Shown here in pieces: positions 1 through 6,559 of a stretch of DNA of 64,000 nucleotides. Made by a program: the position numbers and the translations under genes. The notes beneath the pieces are model-generated. The model was not told the origin of the DNA and did no database searches. It worked only from the letters and a program-made list of their open reading frames with translations. Each line of letters starts with the position of its first letter. The first letter of the stretch is position 1. The DNA comes from an uncultured Ruminococcus sp. (GTDB lineage: Bacteria; Bacillota; Clostridia; Oscillospirales; Ruminococcaceae), in assembly GCA_902800795.1 (NCBI GenBank), contig CADCFQ010000005.1, positions 1 through 64,000 on the forward strand. Reading direction: 5' to 3'.

Positions 1-1
1 C

Positions 2-223
2 TATGTCAGAAATAAGAAAAAAGATTTGAGGATAGCCAAAGTCAGCCCATACGTCATGGACGAGTTTGATGATCTGAAAAAGAAATGCAAGGCTGTCGTT
101 GACAACAAGCTGGCGGAATGTGTTGAATTTGGATTGCCTGTTGCAGAGTTTGCTCATACGATCGAGGAACAGGAAGCTGTTATCAAGGCTTTCAGGGATA
201 AGGCGCTGGCGGAGAATAGGTGA
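2..223 (+). CDS. C-terminal fragment of a truncated gene, possibly ParA-like
   Basis: The reading frame is open to the left edge, so only the last 73 codons are visible and the true start lies outside the window. The tail is charged and helical, with a segment reading AECVEFGLPVAEFA and a terminal helix. This loosely recalls the C-terminus of ParA-type partition ATPases, where a similar segment precedes the last helix. No catalytic motif is visible, so the family call is weak. A 17-codon frame starting at 224 directly after the stop (MRGTLIPVESKLQLSKK) may be a remnant. The intergenic space to the restriction cassette is about 135 bp and carries that cassette's promoter. Confidence 0.3.
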   Translation, partial: YVRNKKKDLRIAKVSPYVMDEFDDLKKKCKAVVDNKLAECVEFGLPVAEFAHTIEEQEAVIKAFRDKALAENR

Positions 224-297
224 TGAGGGGGACTTTGATTCCGGTGGAGTCGAAGTTACAGTTATCGAAAAAATAGGTAAAAAGCTCGGATTTTGTA

Positions 298-326
298 TTG
301 CTTTTTCGTTTGTAGTATGCTATAAT
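298..326 (+). promoter_or_regulatory. Promoter of the restriction-modification cassette
   Basis: TTGCTT (298-303), a 17-nt spacer and TATAAT (321-326). A TG one base upstream of the hexamer makes an extended -10. It lies 33 bp before the endonuclease start and is the only good sigma-A-like signal upstream of the three overlapping genes. Confidence 0.6.
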
Positions 327-358
327 TAATATATCTATAGCTTGAAAGGATGATCAAG

Positions 359-1003
359 ATGAGACTGACAATAAATGATCTGATAGATGAAGCTGCTGCA
401 TTTAGTGAGTGGTTTTCAACGCTTAATCACGTTGAATTGATAGGTGTTACGGATGGCAAGGCAGTTGGTACATACGTTGAGCACGCTTTTCAAAACTATC
501 TTAACGAAAGATATGAAATGTCTGTTGGTAGTTCAGCACTCGGAATTGATCTTCCTTCAGTGAATACTGATATAAAAACTACAAGCATTGTTCAACCGCA
601 AAGCAGTTGTCCGTTTAAATCTGCAAGACAGAAGATATTCGGTTTGGGTTATAATCTGCTTGTATTTGTTTACCACAAAGAAGATACAGCGAATGAATGT
701 CATTTGATCATGACTCATTGTACTTTTATAGAATCAGAAAGAACAGCAGATTATACGCTTACTCGTCTAATTCGTCAAAGTCTTGAAATTGGAGCTAACA
801 AAGAAGATATAATTGCTTTGCTGACTGATAAAAATGTACCCGGCGATGAAATCACCTTTAACGATCTTGCTGATGAGATATTTAACAATCCTCCGGAACA
901 GGGCTATCTTACTATCAGTAATGCTCTTCAATGGAGGTTACAGTACAAGAGAGTTATATCTCTTGATAATCAGATTCAAGGAGTTGTTAATTTTGTCTGG
1001 TAA
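359..1003 (+). CDS. Type II restriction endonuclease (PD-(D/E)xK fold, predicted)
   Basis: A 214-residue protein. Candidate metal-binding residues are E41 (GTYVEHAF), D64 (GIDLPS) and D71-I-K73 (NTDIKTTS), spaced as in a PD-(D/E)xK nuclease core. A conserved-looking block follows (QPQSSCPFKSARQKIFGLGY, residues 79-98). I recall this combination from small endonucleases paired with NPPW-type adenine methylases, but cannot name a specificity. The ATG at 359 is chosen over the in-frame ATG at 350 because AAAGGA at 345-350 is 8 nt away from it and overlaps the earlier one. The gene overlaps the methylase by 11 bp. Base composition is AT-rich compared with the core genes after 10 kb, suggesting transfer. 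The nuclease assignment is inferred from motif and context. Confidence 0.72.
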   Translation: MRLTINDLIDEAAAFSEWFSTLNHVELIGVTDGKAVGTYVEHAFQNYLNERYEMSVGSSALGIDLPSVNTDIKTTSIVQPQSSCPFKSARQKIFGLGYNLLVFVYHKEDTANECHLIMTHCTFIESERTADYTLTRLIRQSLEIGANKEDIIALLTDKNVPGDEITFNDLADEIFNNPPEQGYLTISNALQWRLQYKRVISLDNQIQGVVNFVW

Positions 1004-2483
1004 TAAAAAAGAGTTTGGTGATTATCAAACTCCTATTGATTTTTGTGACAGAGTATGTGCGTATCTTGATGAGCAGGGCTTGATCAGAAATATTGATGCT
1101 ATCATTGAGCCGACTTGCGGACTTGGCAATTTTATTGTTTCTGCTTTCGAGAATTTCCATCTGCCTGCAATCGGCATAGACATTAATAACTCTTACATTA
1201 AAACAGTGCATGAAAGACTTCCGTCAGGTACTTTTATTAATGATAATATCTTCGATGTTGCCGTTGCAGATATATGCAAATATAGAAATGTGCTTGTTAT
1301 TGGAAATCCACCATGGGCAACGAACTCCGATCTCGACTATAATTTACCGCAAAAAGTGAACTTTAAGGGACTAAAAGGAATAGAAGCATTGACAGGCTCT
1401 TCTAACTTTGACATATGCGAATATGTGATATTGCAAATGCTTAATGCATTTAAAGGCACTGATAGTGTAATATGTATGCTTTGCAAAACCTCAGTTGCAA
1501 GAAATGTTATTTTAGAGATAGACAGAAATTCTATTTCCTGCAACAGTATTGAAATGCTTAACTTTAATAGCCAAAAGGTATTCGGTGTATCCGCCGCTGC
1601 GTGTGTCTTAGTTATACATTTATCCTCTGCATTAAATACTACGATTGCTTGCCATGTGAAAGACTTTGATTCATTAGCGACAATAGATACTCTTACTATC
1701 AATAATCATCATCTTGTTTCTTCCGATACAAATGCCCTAGACTTCGAGGGAACTTGTCAGATGACATGGAGAAGCGGTGTAAAACACGACTGCGGAAAGG
1801 TTATGGAGTTAGAACTGGTTAATGGCAACTATGTCAACAAGTACAAGGAAATCGTTGACGTAGAAGATGATCTTGTCTTTCCGTTAGTCAAGTCGAGCCT
1901 TTTCAAATCTCCAATTATCAGTGATTTTAAAAAGTACGTTATTGTAACTCAACAGCGAGCCAAACAAGATACAAGCTATATTGAACAGGAGTATCCGCAC
2001 TTATGGTCATATTTGAATAGCCACAGTGCAGATTTCAGCAAAAGAAAAAGCATAATCTACAAAAAATCCGGCTCATTCTCTATGTTTGGAGTGGGTGATT
2101 ATAGTTTTGCCCCATATAAAGTAGGGGTATCCGGGTTCTATAAGAAGCCACTTTTTAGTCTTTTAACTTCTGATAAGCCTGTTATGACAGATGATACGTC
2201 GTATTTTCTTTCTTTTGATAACTATGATGATGCTTACACTATGATGCTTCTGTTGAACAGTCAACCTGTGCAGGAGTATTTGACATCGATTGCTTTTTTA
2301 GACAGTAAGAGACCGTATACGGTTAAACTGTTATCAAGATTGGATTTAGCAAGATGTTTAAGTCGTATTACACTTGATAATCTAATAAAAACGGAGGCAA
2401 TATTAGGCTTAAAACCACAAATACGTCTTGAAATGTATAACAGATTACTCAAAACACTTTATAGCGGAGGTAATTATATATGA
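993..2483 (+). CDS. N6-adenine DNA methyltransferase of the restriction system
   Basis: A 496-residue amino-methyltransferase. Residues 8-14 (FGDYQTP) resemble the YxTP entry motif of Eco57I/N6_Mtase enzymes. Motif I is EPTCGLGNF (39-47) for S-adenosylmethionine binding, and motif IV is NPPW (105-108), the adenine N6 catalytic tetrad. A long C-terminal target-recognition region follows. The start is read as TTG at 993: AAGGAG at 978-983 sits 9 nt upstream, and the protein then begins directly before the catalytic domain. An ATG further upstream at 834 would run through the endonuclease gene in another frame and is rejected. The gene presumably protects host DNA from the endonuclease. It ends in a 4-bp ATGA overlap with the ATPase gene, so the three proteins are likely translated in a coupled way. 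Confidence 0.88.
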   Translation: MSGNKKEFGDYQTPIDFCDRVCAYLDEQGLIRNIDAIIEPTCGLGNFIVSAFENFHLPAIGIDINNSYIKTVHERLPSGTFINDNIFDVAVADICKYRNVLVIGNPPWATNSDLDYNLPQKVNFKGLKGIEALTGSSNFDICEYVILQMLNAFKGTDSVICMLCKTSVARNVILEIDRNSISCNSIEMLNFNSQKVFGVSAAACVLVIHLSSALNTTIACHVKDFDSLATIDTLTINNHHLVSSDTNALDFEGTCQMTWRSGVKHDCGKVMELELVNGNYVNKYKEIVDVEDDLVFPLVKSSLFKSPIISDFKKYVIVTQQRAKQDTSYIEQEYPHLWSYLNSHSADFSKRKSIIYKKSGSFSMFGVGDYSFAPYKVGVSGFYKKPLFSLLTSDKPVMTDDTSYFLSFDNYDDAYTMMLLLNSQPVQEYLTSIAFLDSKRPYTVKLLSRLDLARCLSRITLDNLIKTEAILGLKPQIRLEMYNRLLKTLYSGGNYI

Positions 2484-4537
2484 TAGAAACAAAAACAAGA
2501 CTTGTATCATCCAGAGATATCATAGGTATATCAAAAATAGAGGGAAGACAAATCAATATTAAAGGCAATGAAAAAACACGTATTGCTATTGAAGAAATGT
2601 CAAAGTATGGATTGATAACCTTTTCAAGGGAGCAATCTTTCAAAAGCACCAATTACACAATTCATTTTATTAAGCCAGTTGATAAATTAAAGCAACTTTA
2701 CAATTTAGGCGATGAAGTACTAATTCTTTGTTGTAATGATAATTTCAGAGAGTTCAAAAGTAGGACAAAGGACTTCTTAGATTTTTTGCTTACTGTTTCT
2801 TCAGAATACAAAAATCGTCTTGATAAGATTACATGCTTCTTGTTTGATGATTGTGAAGATATTGTAGACAGAGTAAAACAGGATAGAACGGAGAATCCTG
2901 ATTCAAGACTTATAGTTCCATTTTCATATTCAGAAATTGATGATGGATTAACTGAAGACTTTTTACAAGCCAGACTACGAACTTTTCTATACGAACGTGA
3001 TTTATTCGGAGTAGCAACGCCACTACAGAATGATAATATGTTTTTTGGCAAAGACCGAACTGATATAATCTCAGAGTTGTTTGGAAAATATCGTCAAGGT
3101 GAACATGGTGGTCTCTTCGGATTACGAAAAATAGGAAAGACTTCGATATTAAATCTATTACAGCAAAGGGTCGATCAGTCTAATGGAGTTGTAAAATACT
3201 TCGATTGTACAAAATATCATCATTTGAGATGGTATCAGTTTCTGCGACAAATAATAATAGAAATCGGTGACAAATACCTTAATGGTGAGGAAAATAGCAC
3301 AGCTGTTTCGTTTGTTCCTGATGAATATGATGAAATGACTGCCAATTTATCATTTGAAAAGGATTTAAAGAAACTATACAATTTGTTATCAAATAAAAGG
3401 ATGTTGTTTATTTTTGATGAAATTGAGCAAATATCCTATTCGACCTCACCTTCTCAACACTGGAAAAATGAAAATGACTCCTTATTCTTTTGGCAAGCAA
3501 TTCGATCTATCTTTCAAACAGACAGTTATCTTTTCTCGTTTGTTATTACTGGTGTAAATCCCAAATGTATTGAAGACAGTAAAATTAATGGAACTGATAA
3601 TCCAATCTTTAATATTCTTACGCCTATCTTTGTTCCTCTATTCGATTATAGTGATGTCAAAAATATGGTATCAAACATTGGAAGACATTTAGGATTGTCT
3701 TTTGATGAAGAAATATTTGCAAAACTAGTAGATGATTATGGTGGACATCCTTTTTTAACAAGACAAGTGTGTAGCAAAATCAATAATGAATTATTAAGAG
3801 AAAAACAGATTCGTCCTTATAAGGTATCAAAATACACTTATGAAAAGCGTTCAACAGATTATCGAACTCAAATGGAAGCGGTTTTTGCTCAGATATTAGG
3901 AGTGCTGGAAGATTATTATCCTAATGAATATGAGCTGTTAAAAATTCTAGCATTGGACGGTAGTGATAAATTCAAAAGAAAGCTCCCTTATGGAGATAGT
4001 TCAATTTCTCATTTGTTAGGATACTGCCTTGTGAGATGTGTTAATGATGATTATTATATTAGAATAAAATCCATTGGAGACTACCTTATTCACCAGAACC
4101 CATATGATATAACACTAACTGATGATGTTGAAAGAAGAGAGCAGATTGTTCGCAGAAGAAGTATAATTGAAAATGCAATGAGGAGTCTTATAGCTAGTCA
4201 ACTAAGAATAAAATATGGAAAAAAAGCTCGTGAACACCTTATCCAAAAAATAAATGGTACAACAACAGATAAAACACAAGAACCGAAAATTAAGGAAGCA
4301 CCAGATTTAGCACATGCTATGCAAGAATTATACTTTTCACAACTTAAGGAATTGATACTTAAAGATTGGAAGGATTATAATACTATTTTCGTTGATCGTG
4401 TAAAATTCGAGCAATTTTTTGAGACAATTAACAAATTCAGAAAAGTTGATGCACATTCCAGTTCTATATCCGATGAAGATAATGCAATACTACATATTGC
4501 GTTTAAGTATTTTGAAGATAAGCTATTGGAAGATTAA
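2480..4537 (+). CDS. P-loop NTPase with C-terminal HEPN-like domain, linked to the restriction system
   Basis: A 685-residue protein with three visible parts. Residues 1-180 form an unassigned alpha/beta region. Residues about 186-480 are a STAND/AAA-like ATPase with Walker A GLRKIGKT (214-221) and Walker B MLFIFDE (308-314). After a helical region, the last 100 residues end in FRKVDAH, giving R654-x4-H659 inside predicted helices. This matches the R-x4-6-H catalytic signature of HEPN ribonuclease domains and the usual C-terminal position of Swt1-like HEPN modules. Known STAND and AAA proteins with terminal effectors act as sensors in abortive infection; here the gene overlaps the methylase by ATGA, tying it to restriction. 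It could instead be a dedicated restriction or translocation subunit. The ATPase call is firm, the HEPN call is moderate, and the defence role is inference. Confidence 0.75.
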   Translation: MIETKTRLVSSRDIIGISKIEGRQINIKGNEKTRIAIEEMSKYGLITFSREQSFKSTNYTIHFIKPVDKLKQLYNLGDEVLILCCNDNFREFKSRTKDFLDFLLTVSSEYKNRLDKITCFLFDDCEDIVDRVKQDRTENPDSRLIVPFSYSEIDDGLTEDFLQARLRTFLYERDLFGVATPLQNDNMFFGKDRTDIISELFGKYRQGEHGGLFGLRKIGKTSILNLLQQRVDQSNGVVKYFDCTKYHHLRWYQFLRQIIIEIGDKYLNGEENSTAVSFVPDEYDEMTANLSFEKDLKKLYNLLSNKRMLFIFDEIEQISYSTSPSQHWKNENDSLFFWQAIRSIFQTDSYLFSFVITGVNPKCIEDSKINGTDNPIFNILTPIFVPLFDYSDVKNMVSNIGRHLGLSFDEEIFAKLVDDYGGHPFLTRQVCSKINNELLREKQIRPYKVSKYTYEKRSTDYRTQMEAVFAQILGVLEDYYPNEYELLKILALDGSDKFKRKLPYGDSSISHLLGYCLVRCVNDDYYIRIKSIGDYLIHQNPYDITLTDDVERREQIVRRRSIIENAMRSLIASQLRIKYGKKAREHLIQKINGTTTDKTQEPKIKEAPDLAHAMQELYFSQLKELILKDWKDYNTIFVDRVKFEQFFETINKFRKVDAHSSSISDEDNAILHIAFKYFEDKLLED

Positions 4538-4564
4538 ACGGCTGCACCCGAAGGCACAGCCGTT
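4537..4564 (-). terminator. Hairpin between convergent genes, UUCG tetraloop on the minus strand
   Basis: An 8-bp perfect stem (4537-4544 with 4557-4564) is extended by four inner pairs. Read on the minus strand it closes on a TTCG loop, one of the most stable tetraloops. There is no long T-run on either side. It overlaps the last base of the ATPase gene and precedes the end of the convergent TnpV-like gene, so it probably serves both. Confidence 0.55.
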
Positions 4565-4569
4565 GAATA

Positions 4570-4986
4570 TCAGATATATACCATACACTCAAAGATGATT
4601 TCTCTCGCCATATAGACAAAGCAGCTCTCCAGACCGAGCTTTTTCTCAGCATCACTGCTGAGAACAGCCTTCTGATAGCAACTGTCGGTCTGCTTCCAAA
4701 GCTCCACCTGACGGGAGATAGCGTCACTGACTTTCCGTTCCATATTATCGAGGTATTGCACGATTTTACCCTCATTGACGAGCCTGCGAAGCCTGCCGGG
4801 ACAATGGCTGTCAGAGAAATGAAGATGATACCTTATGAAGTCAGCGGTATAGGTCTTGCTTTCTTCGGTCTGCGTATCGGCAATGAAGTGTGTAACGGTC
4901 ACGGTATTGGTGTCCAGTCTCCACAGCGGAACGTATTTCTTTTTCAGTAGGCTGTATGCGGTTTGTTCACTTTTGTATCTACTCAT
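4570..4986 (-). CDS. TnpV-like protein of an integrative element
   Basis: A 138-residue protein. The second half has the rhythm I associate with TnpV proteins of Tn4451-type mobilisable elements: a helix with YLDNMERK, then VLSSDAEKKLGLES and a terminal AREIIFECMVYI. The family has no known enzymatic role. The start is supported by AGGAGG within the 3' end of the excisionase-like gene, 8 nt upstream, and the two genes are only 3 bp apart, so they form an operon. With the excisionase-like gene and nearby recombinase remnant it marks residual integrative-element DNA. Family similarity is from memory of the pattern; a generic hypothetical protein is the alternative. Confidence 0.5.
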   Translation of the reverse strand: MSRYKSEQTAYSLLKKKYVPLWRLDTNTVTVTHFIADTQTEESKTYTADFIRYHLHFSDSHCPGRLRRLVNEGKIVQYLDNMERKVSDAISRQVELWKQTDSCYQKAVLSSDAEKKLGLESCFVYMAREIIFECMVYI

Positions 4987-4989
4987 AGC

Positions 4990-5301
4990 TCACACCTCCT
5001 CAGTATCGCTGAAATAGGACAGCAGGCTTTCCTTGTTGACAAGATATTTACCACGGATGCCCTCACCTGTGCGAAATGCTTTGATCTTGCCTTGTGCTAT
5101 CAGCATACGGATAGAGTGCTCTGAGATACCTTCGATCAGCTCGGTACACTCCTTGATAGTCAACATCTTGACCGACTGTGCAGGAGCTTTGACGGGTTTT
5201 GATGATGTTGCAGGCTGTCCCTGATCTTCTTCCTCGGTAGTCAGTTGAAGTAAAAGGTTAATGATAGTGTTTACGATCTCACGTTTTTCTGCTATTGTCA
5301 T
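4990..5301 (-). CDS. Excisionase-family helix-turn-helix protein
   Basis: A 103-residue protein. Residues 1-45 are a helical, charged linker. Residues about 46-98 form a winged-helix excisionase/MerR-like DNA-binding domain: MLTIKECTELI, then SEHSIRMLIAQGKIKAFRTG and a KYLVNKESLLSYF ending. Such proteins bend DNA to direct tyrosine recombinases toward excision or act as small regulators. It is preceded by GGAAG 6 nt from the ATG. Two sets of phased direct repeats lie within 400 bp upstream, a likely place for excisionase or integrase arm binding. The matching integrase is now only a fragment at 6176-6310, so the system is probably no longer self-mobile. Confidence 0.7.
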   Translation of the reverse strand: MTIAEKREIVNTIINLLLQLTTEEEDQGQPATSSKPVKAPAQSVKMLTIKECTELIEGISEHSIRMLIAQGKIKAFRTGEGIRGKYLVNKESLLSYFSDTEEV

Positions 5302-5383
5302 AATGATCTTCCTTTCGTGGGCGGAGTTCTCTTAGTCTCTCACCACAGTTCTCAAAATTGATACAGAGATATGCAATAGCGTT

Positions 5384-5410
5384 GGTCAATTAAGGTCAAG
5401 TAGTGGTCAA
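5384..5410. repeat. Three phased GGTCAA direct repeats
   Basis: GGTCAA occurs at 5384-5389, 5394-5399 and 5405-5410, spaced 10 and 11 bp, about one helical turn. They lie 83 bp upstream of the excisionase-like gene. Same-face spacing is typical of binding sites for excisionase or integrase arm domains. No protein is proven to bind here. Confidence 0.5.
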
Positions 5411-5544
5411 CTGAGTTACAAGAGGACGGCAGAAAATATGAAATCCAGCAGAACCGAGGTTCTTGTAGCTCAATCAAAACGCCGTATTTACGGCATTTCC
5501 TAAAGAAAACAATAATTTAATGCAAGATGCCTGAATACCCGTTC

Positions 5545-5574
5545 CGAGTTAGCCGAATATTCGGGGTTAACTCG
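5545..5574. other. Nested palindrome in the mobile-element remnant
   Basis: A perfect 12-bp palindrome CCGAATATTCGG (5553-5564) is flanked by inverted arms CGAGTTA (5545-5551) and TAACTCG (5568-5574), offset by 1 and 3 nt. It could be a recombination core, a transfer origin or an operator. It lies between the two sets of phased repeats, which favours a role in element recombination. Confidence 0.4.
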
Positions 5575-5671
5575 AAGAGATAATTTTATCCTTACTGGGA
5601 GCATCCAAGATCACGTATTTACGCTGTTTTGTTCGGTTTGGGTTTATCTGAGACATGGTGAATTTCGGACG

Positions 5672-5702
5672 GTAACTAACACGTAACTAACGGGTAACTA
5701 AC
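5672..5702. repeat. Three 11-bp-phased GTAACTAAC repeats, candidate integrase arm sites
   Basis: GTAACTAAC occurs at 5672-5680, 5683-5691 and 5694-5702, exactly 11 bp apart. Integrases of the Tn916/lambda class have an N-terminal domain that binds short direct repeats of this kind near element ends. The array sits immediately beside a strong minus-strand terminator hairpin. The rest of the 5302-5761 gap also holds the GGTCAA repeats, a nested palindrome and two copies of CGTATTTACG. Confidence 0.5.
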
Positions 5703-5710
5703 AAAAAATC

Positions 5711-5738
5711 AAGGCATTCATCGGTTGGTGAATGCCTT
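5711..5738 (-). terminator. Rho-independent terminator (minus strand)
   Basis: A 10-bp perfect stem AAGGCATTCA/TGAATGCCTT with an 8-nt loop. On the minus strand it is followed by GATTTTTTG, so it works for leftward transcription. No intact leftward gene ends here now; the only one upstream is the recombinase fragment at 6176-6310, so the terminator may be a leftover of that gene. Confidence 0.6.
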
Positions 5739-5761
5739 ATTTGAATAGTAAGGAGCTTATT

Positions 5762-6130
5762 ATGAAATGTCCTGTATGTGGTAAAACTGAATTTGATGAG
5801 TACAGTTCATTCGATATTTGTCCGTTCTGCAAATGGGAAGATGATGGACTTCAAGGGAACGATCATAACTATGCAGGAGGTGCAAATCATCTTAGTGTTA
5901 ATGAAGCAAGGATAGAATATTTTCTTTTGAACTTTTCAACTACCAAGAAAAAAGCAAAAGAACTACATGATGATTATTCTAAAGTGCTTGTTAGTATTAT
6001 TCATCGCTATGGCAGCTATGATCGTGTATCTGAACAAGAGAAAGCCGAACAAGAAATACAGGATTATAGAAATGCCAGAAAAGACTACGTTGATAAACTT
6101 AACGAACTACTATTGAGCATTTTATCATAA
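5762..6130 (+). CDS. Cysteine-rich CPCC family protein
   Basis: A 122-residue cytosolic protein. The N-terminus carries two Cys pairs (CPVCG at 3-7 and CPFCKWEDDG at about 20-29), then AGGANHLSVNEAR. This is the pattern of the CPCC domain family (PF14206), where paired cysteines probably bind zinc. The rest is a charged helical tail. The ATG at 5762 is chosen because AAGGAG at 5750-5755 precedes it by 6 nt; an upstream ATG at 5732 lies within a terminator hairpin. A strong terminator follows. The family often occurs in toxin-immunity loci and mobile DNA, but its function is unknown. Confidence 0.7.
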   Translation: MKCPVCGKTEFDEYSSFDICPFCKWEDDGLQGNDHNYAGGANHLSVNEARIEYFLLNFSTTKKKAKELHDDYSKVLVSIIHRYGSYDRVSEQEKAEQEIQDYRNARKDYVDKLNELLLSILS

Positions 6131-6135
6131 AGAAT

Positions 6136-6172
6136 AACCGCTGAGAGTTCACATCCCTCAGCGGTTTCTTTC
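6136..6172 (+). terminator. Terminator of the CPCC gene
   Basis: A 10-bp perfect stem AACCGCTGAG/CTCAGCGGTT (6136-6145, 6157-6166) with an 11-nt loop, followed by TCTTTCT. It starts 5 bp after the CPCC stop codon. Confidence 0.8.
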
Positions 6173-6175
6173 TGC

Positions 6176-6310
6176 CTATATCTTATTGATAGCGTCCAGT
6201 AGTTCATGCACATTGACGTGCGTATACACCTTCTCAGTCAGTGACATTGCACCCGAGTGACCAACGATCTTCTTTATCAGTGTAGGTGATACCTCTTTCT
6301 CGGTCATCAT
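6176..6310 (-). pseudogene. Tyrosine recombinase (integrase) C-terminal remnant
   Basis: The minus strand encodes 44 codons from MMTEKEVSPTLIKKIVGHSG to a TAG stop. It carries GHSGAMSLTEKVYTH, which is the end of a phage-type integrase: the catalytic box H (GHS) and the nucleophile Tyr in VYTH. The upstream box I Arg (HxxR) and all N-terminal domains are missing; the sequence before 6310 on that strand no longer matches an integrase. This is a decayed or recombination-truncated integrase. It supports the idea that 4.5-6.3 kb descends from an integrative element that carried the excisionase-like and TnpV-like genes. Confidence 0.8.
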
Positions 6311-6318
6311 GGAACTGC

Positions 6319-6495
6319 ATGGATAGAATAGCATCATTTCTTCCGTCAAGGTCTGATATCCAGACGTGCCTGAAAGAAGCTACCGCGATGACGCAGGAGG
6401 TTTTTCCAAACATCGACTTTGAATACTCGATCTTTGAGGACTATATCTTGTCAGCCTATGATTATTGTGCTGAGAAGATCTCTGAAAACATATAG
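6319..6495 (+). pseudogene. Possible C-terminal fragment of an unknown gene
   Basis: A 58-codon frame with a plausible protein-like tail (VFPNIDFEYSIFEDYILSAY) ends 13 bp before a strong terminator. There is no ribosome-binding site, and it starts right where the integrase remnant breaks off, so it is probably the 3' end of a gene cut by the same rearrangement. I do not recognise the family. It could be a chance open frame. Confidence 0.3.
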
Positions 6496-6508
6496 CTGAA
6501 TACAAATT

Positions 6509-6538
6509 AAAGAGCGCTCCGGGAGGGGCGCTCTTTTT
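6509..6538 (+). terminator. Terminator between fragment and AAA ATPase
   Basis: A 9-bp stem AAAGAGCGC/GCGCTCTTT (6509-6517, 6528-6536), followed by TT on the plus strand. It lies between the fragment at 6319-6495 and the stop of the convergent ATPase gene and can serve both directions. Confidence 0.75.
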
Positions 6539-6559
6539 GAGTTTATAAGTCAATAACTG

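Noticed and set aside
834..992. Extended start of the methyltransferase at 834
   Set aside because: It would run through the endonuclease gene in another frame and lacks a ribosome-binding site; the TTG at 993 has AAGGAG at the right distance.
2480..3020. Firm TIR-domain assignment for the NTPase N-terminus
   Set aside because: The alpha/beta pattern is suggestive but no catalytic Glu or BB-loop motif can be placed by eye.
5463..5500. TAGCTCAATC resembling a tRNA D arm
   Set aside because: No acceptor, anticodon or T arm can be formed around it.
5384..5702. Possible CRISPR array
   Set aside because: Repeats are 6-9 bp and 10-11 bp apart, without spacers of constant size; no cas genes are present.
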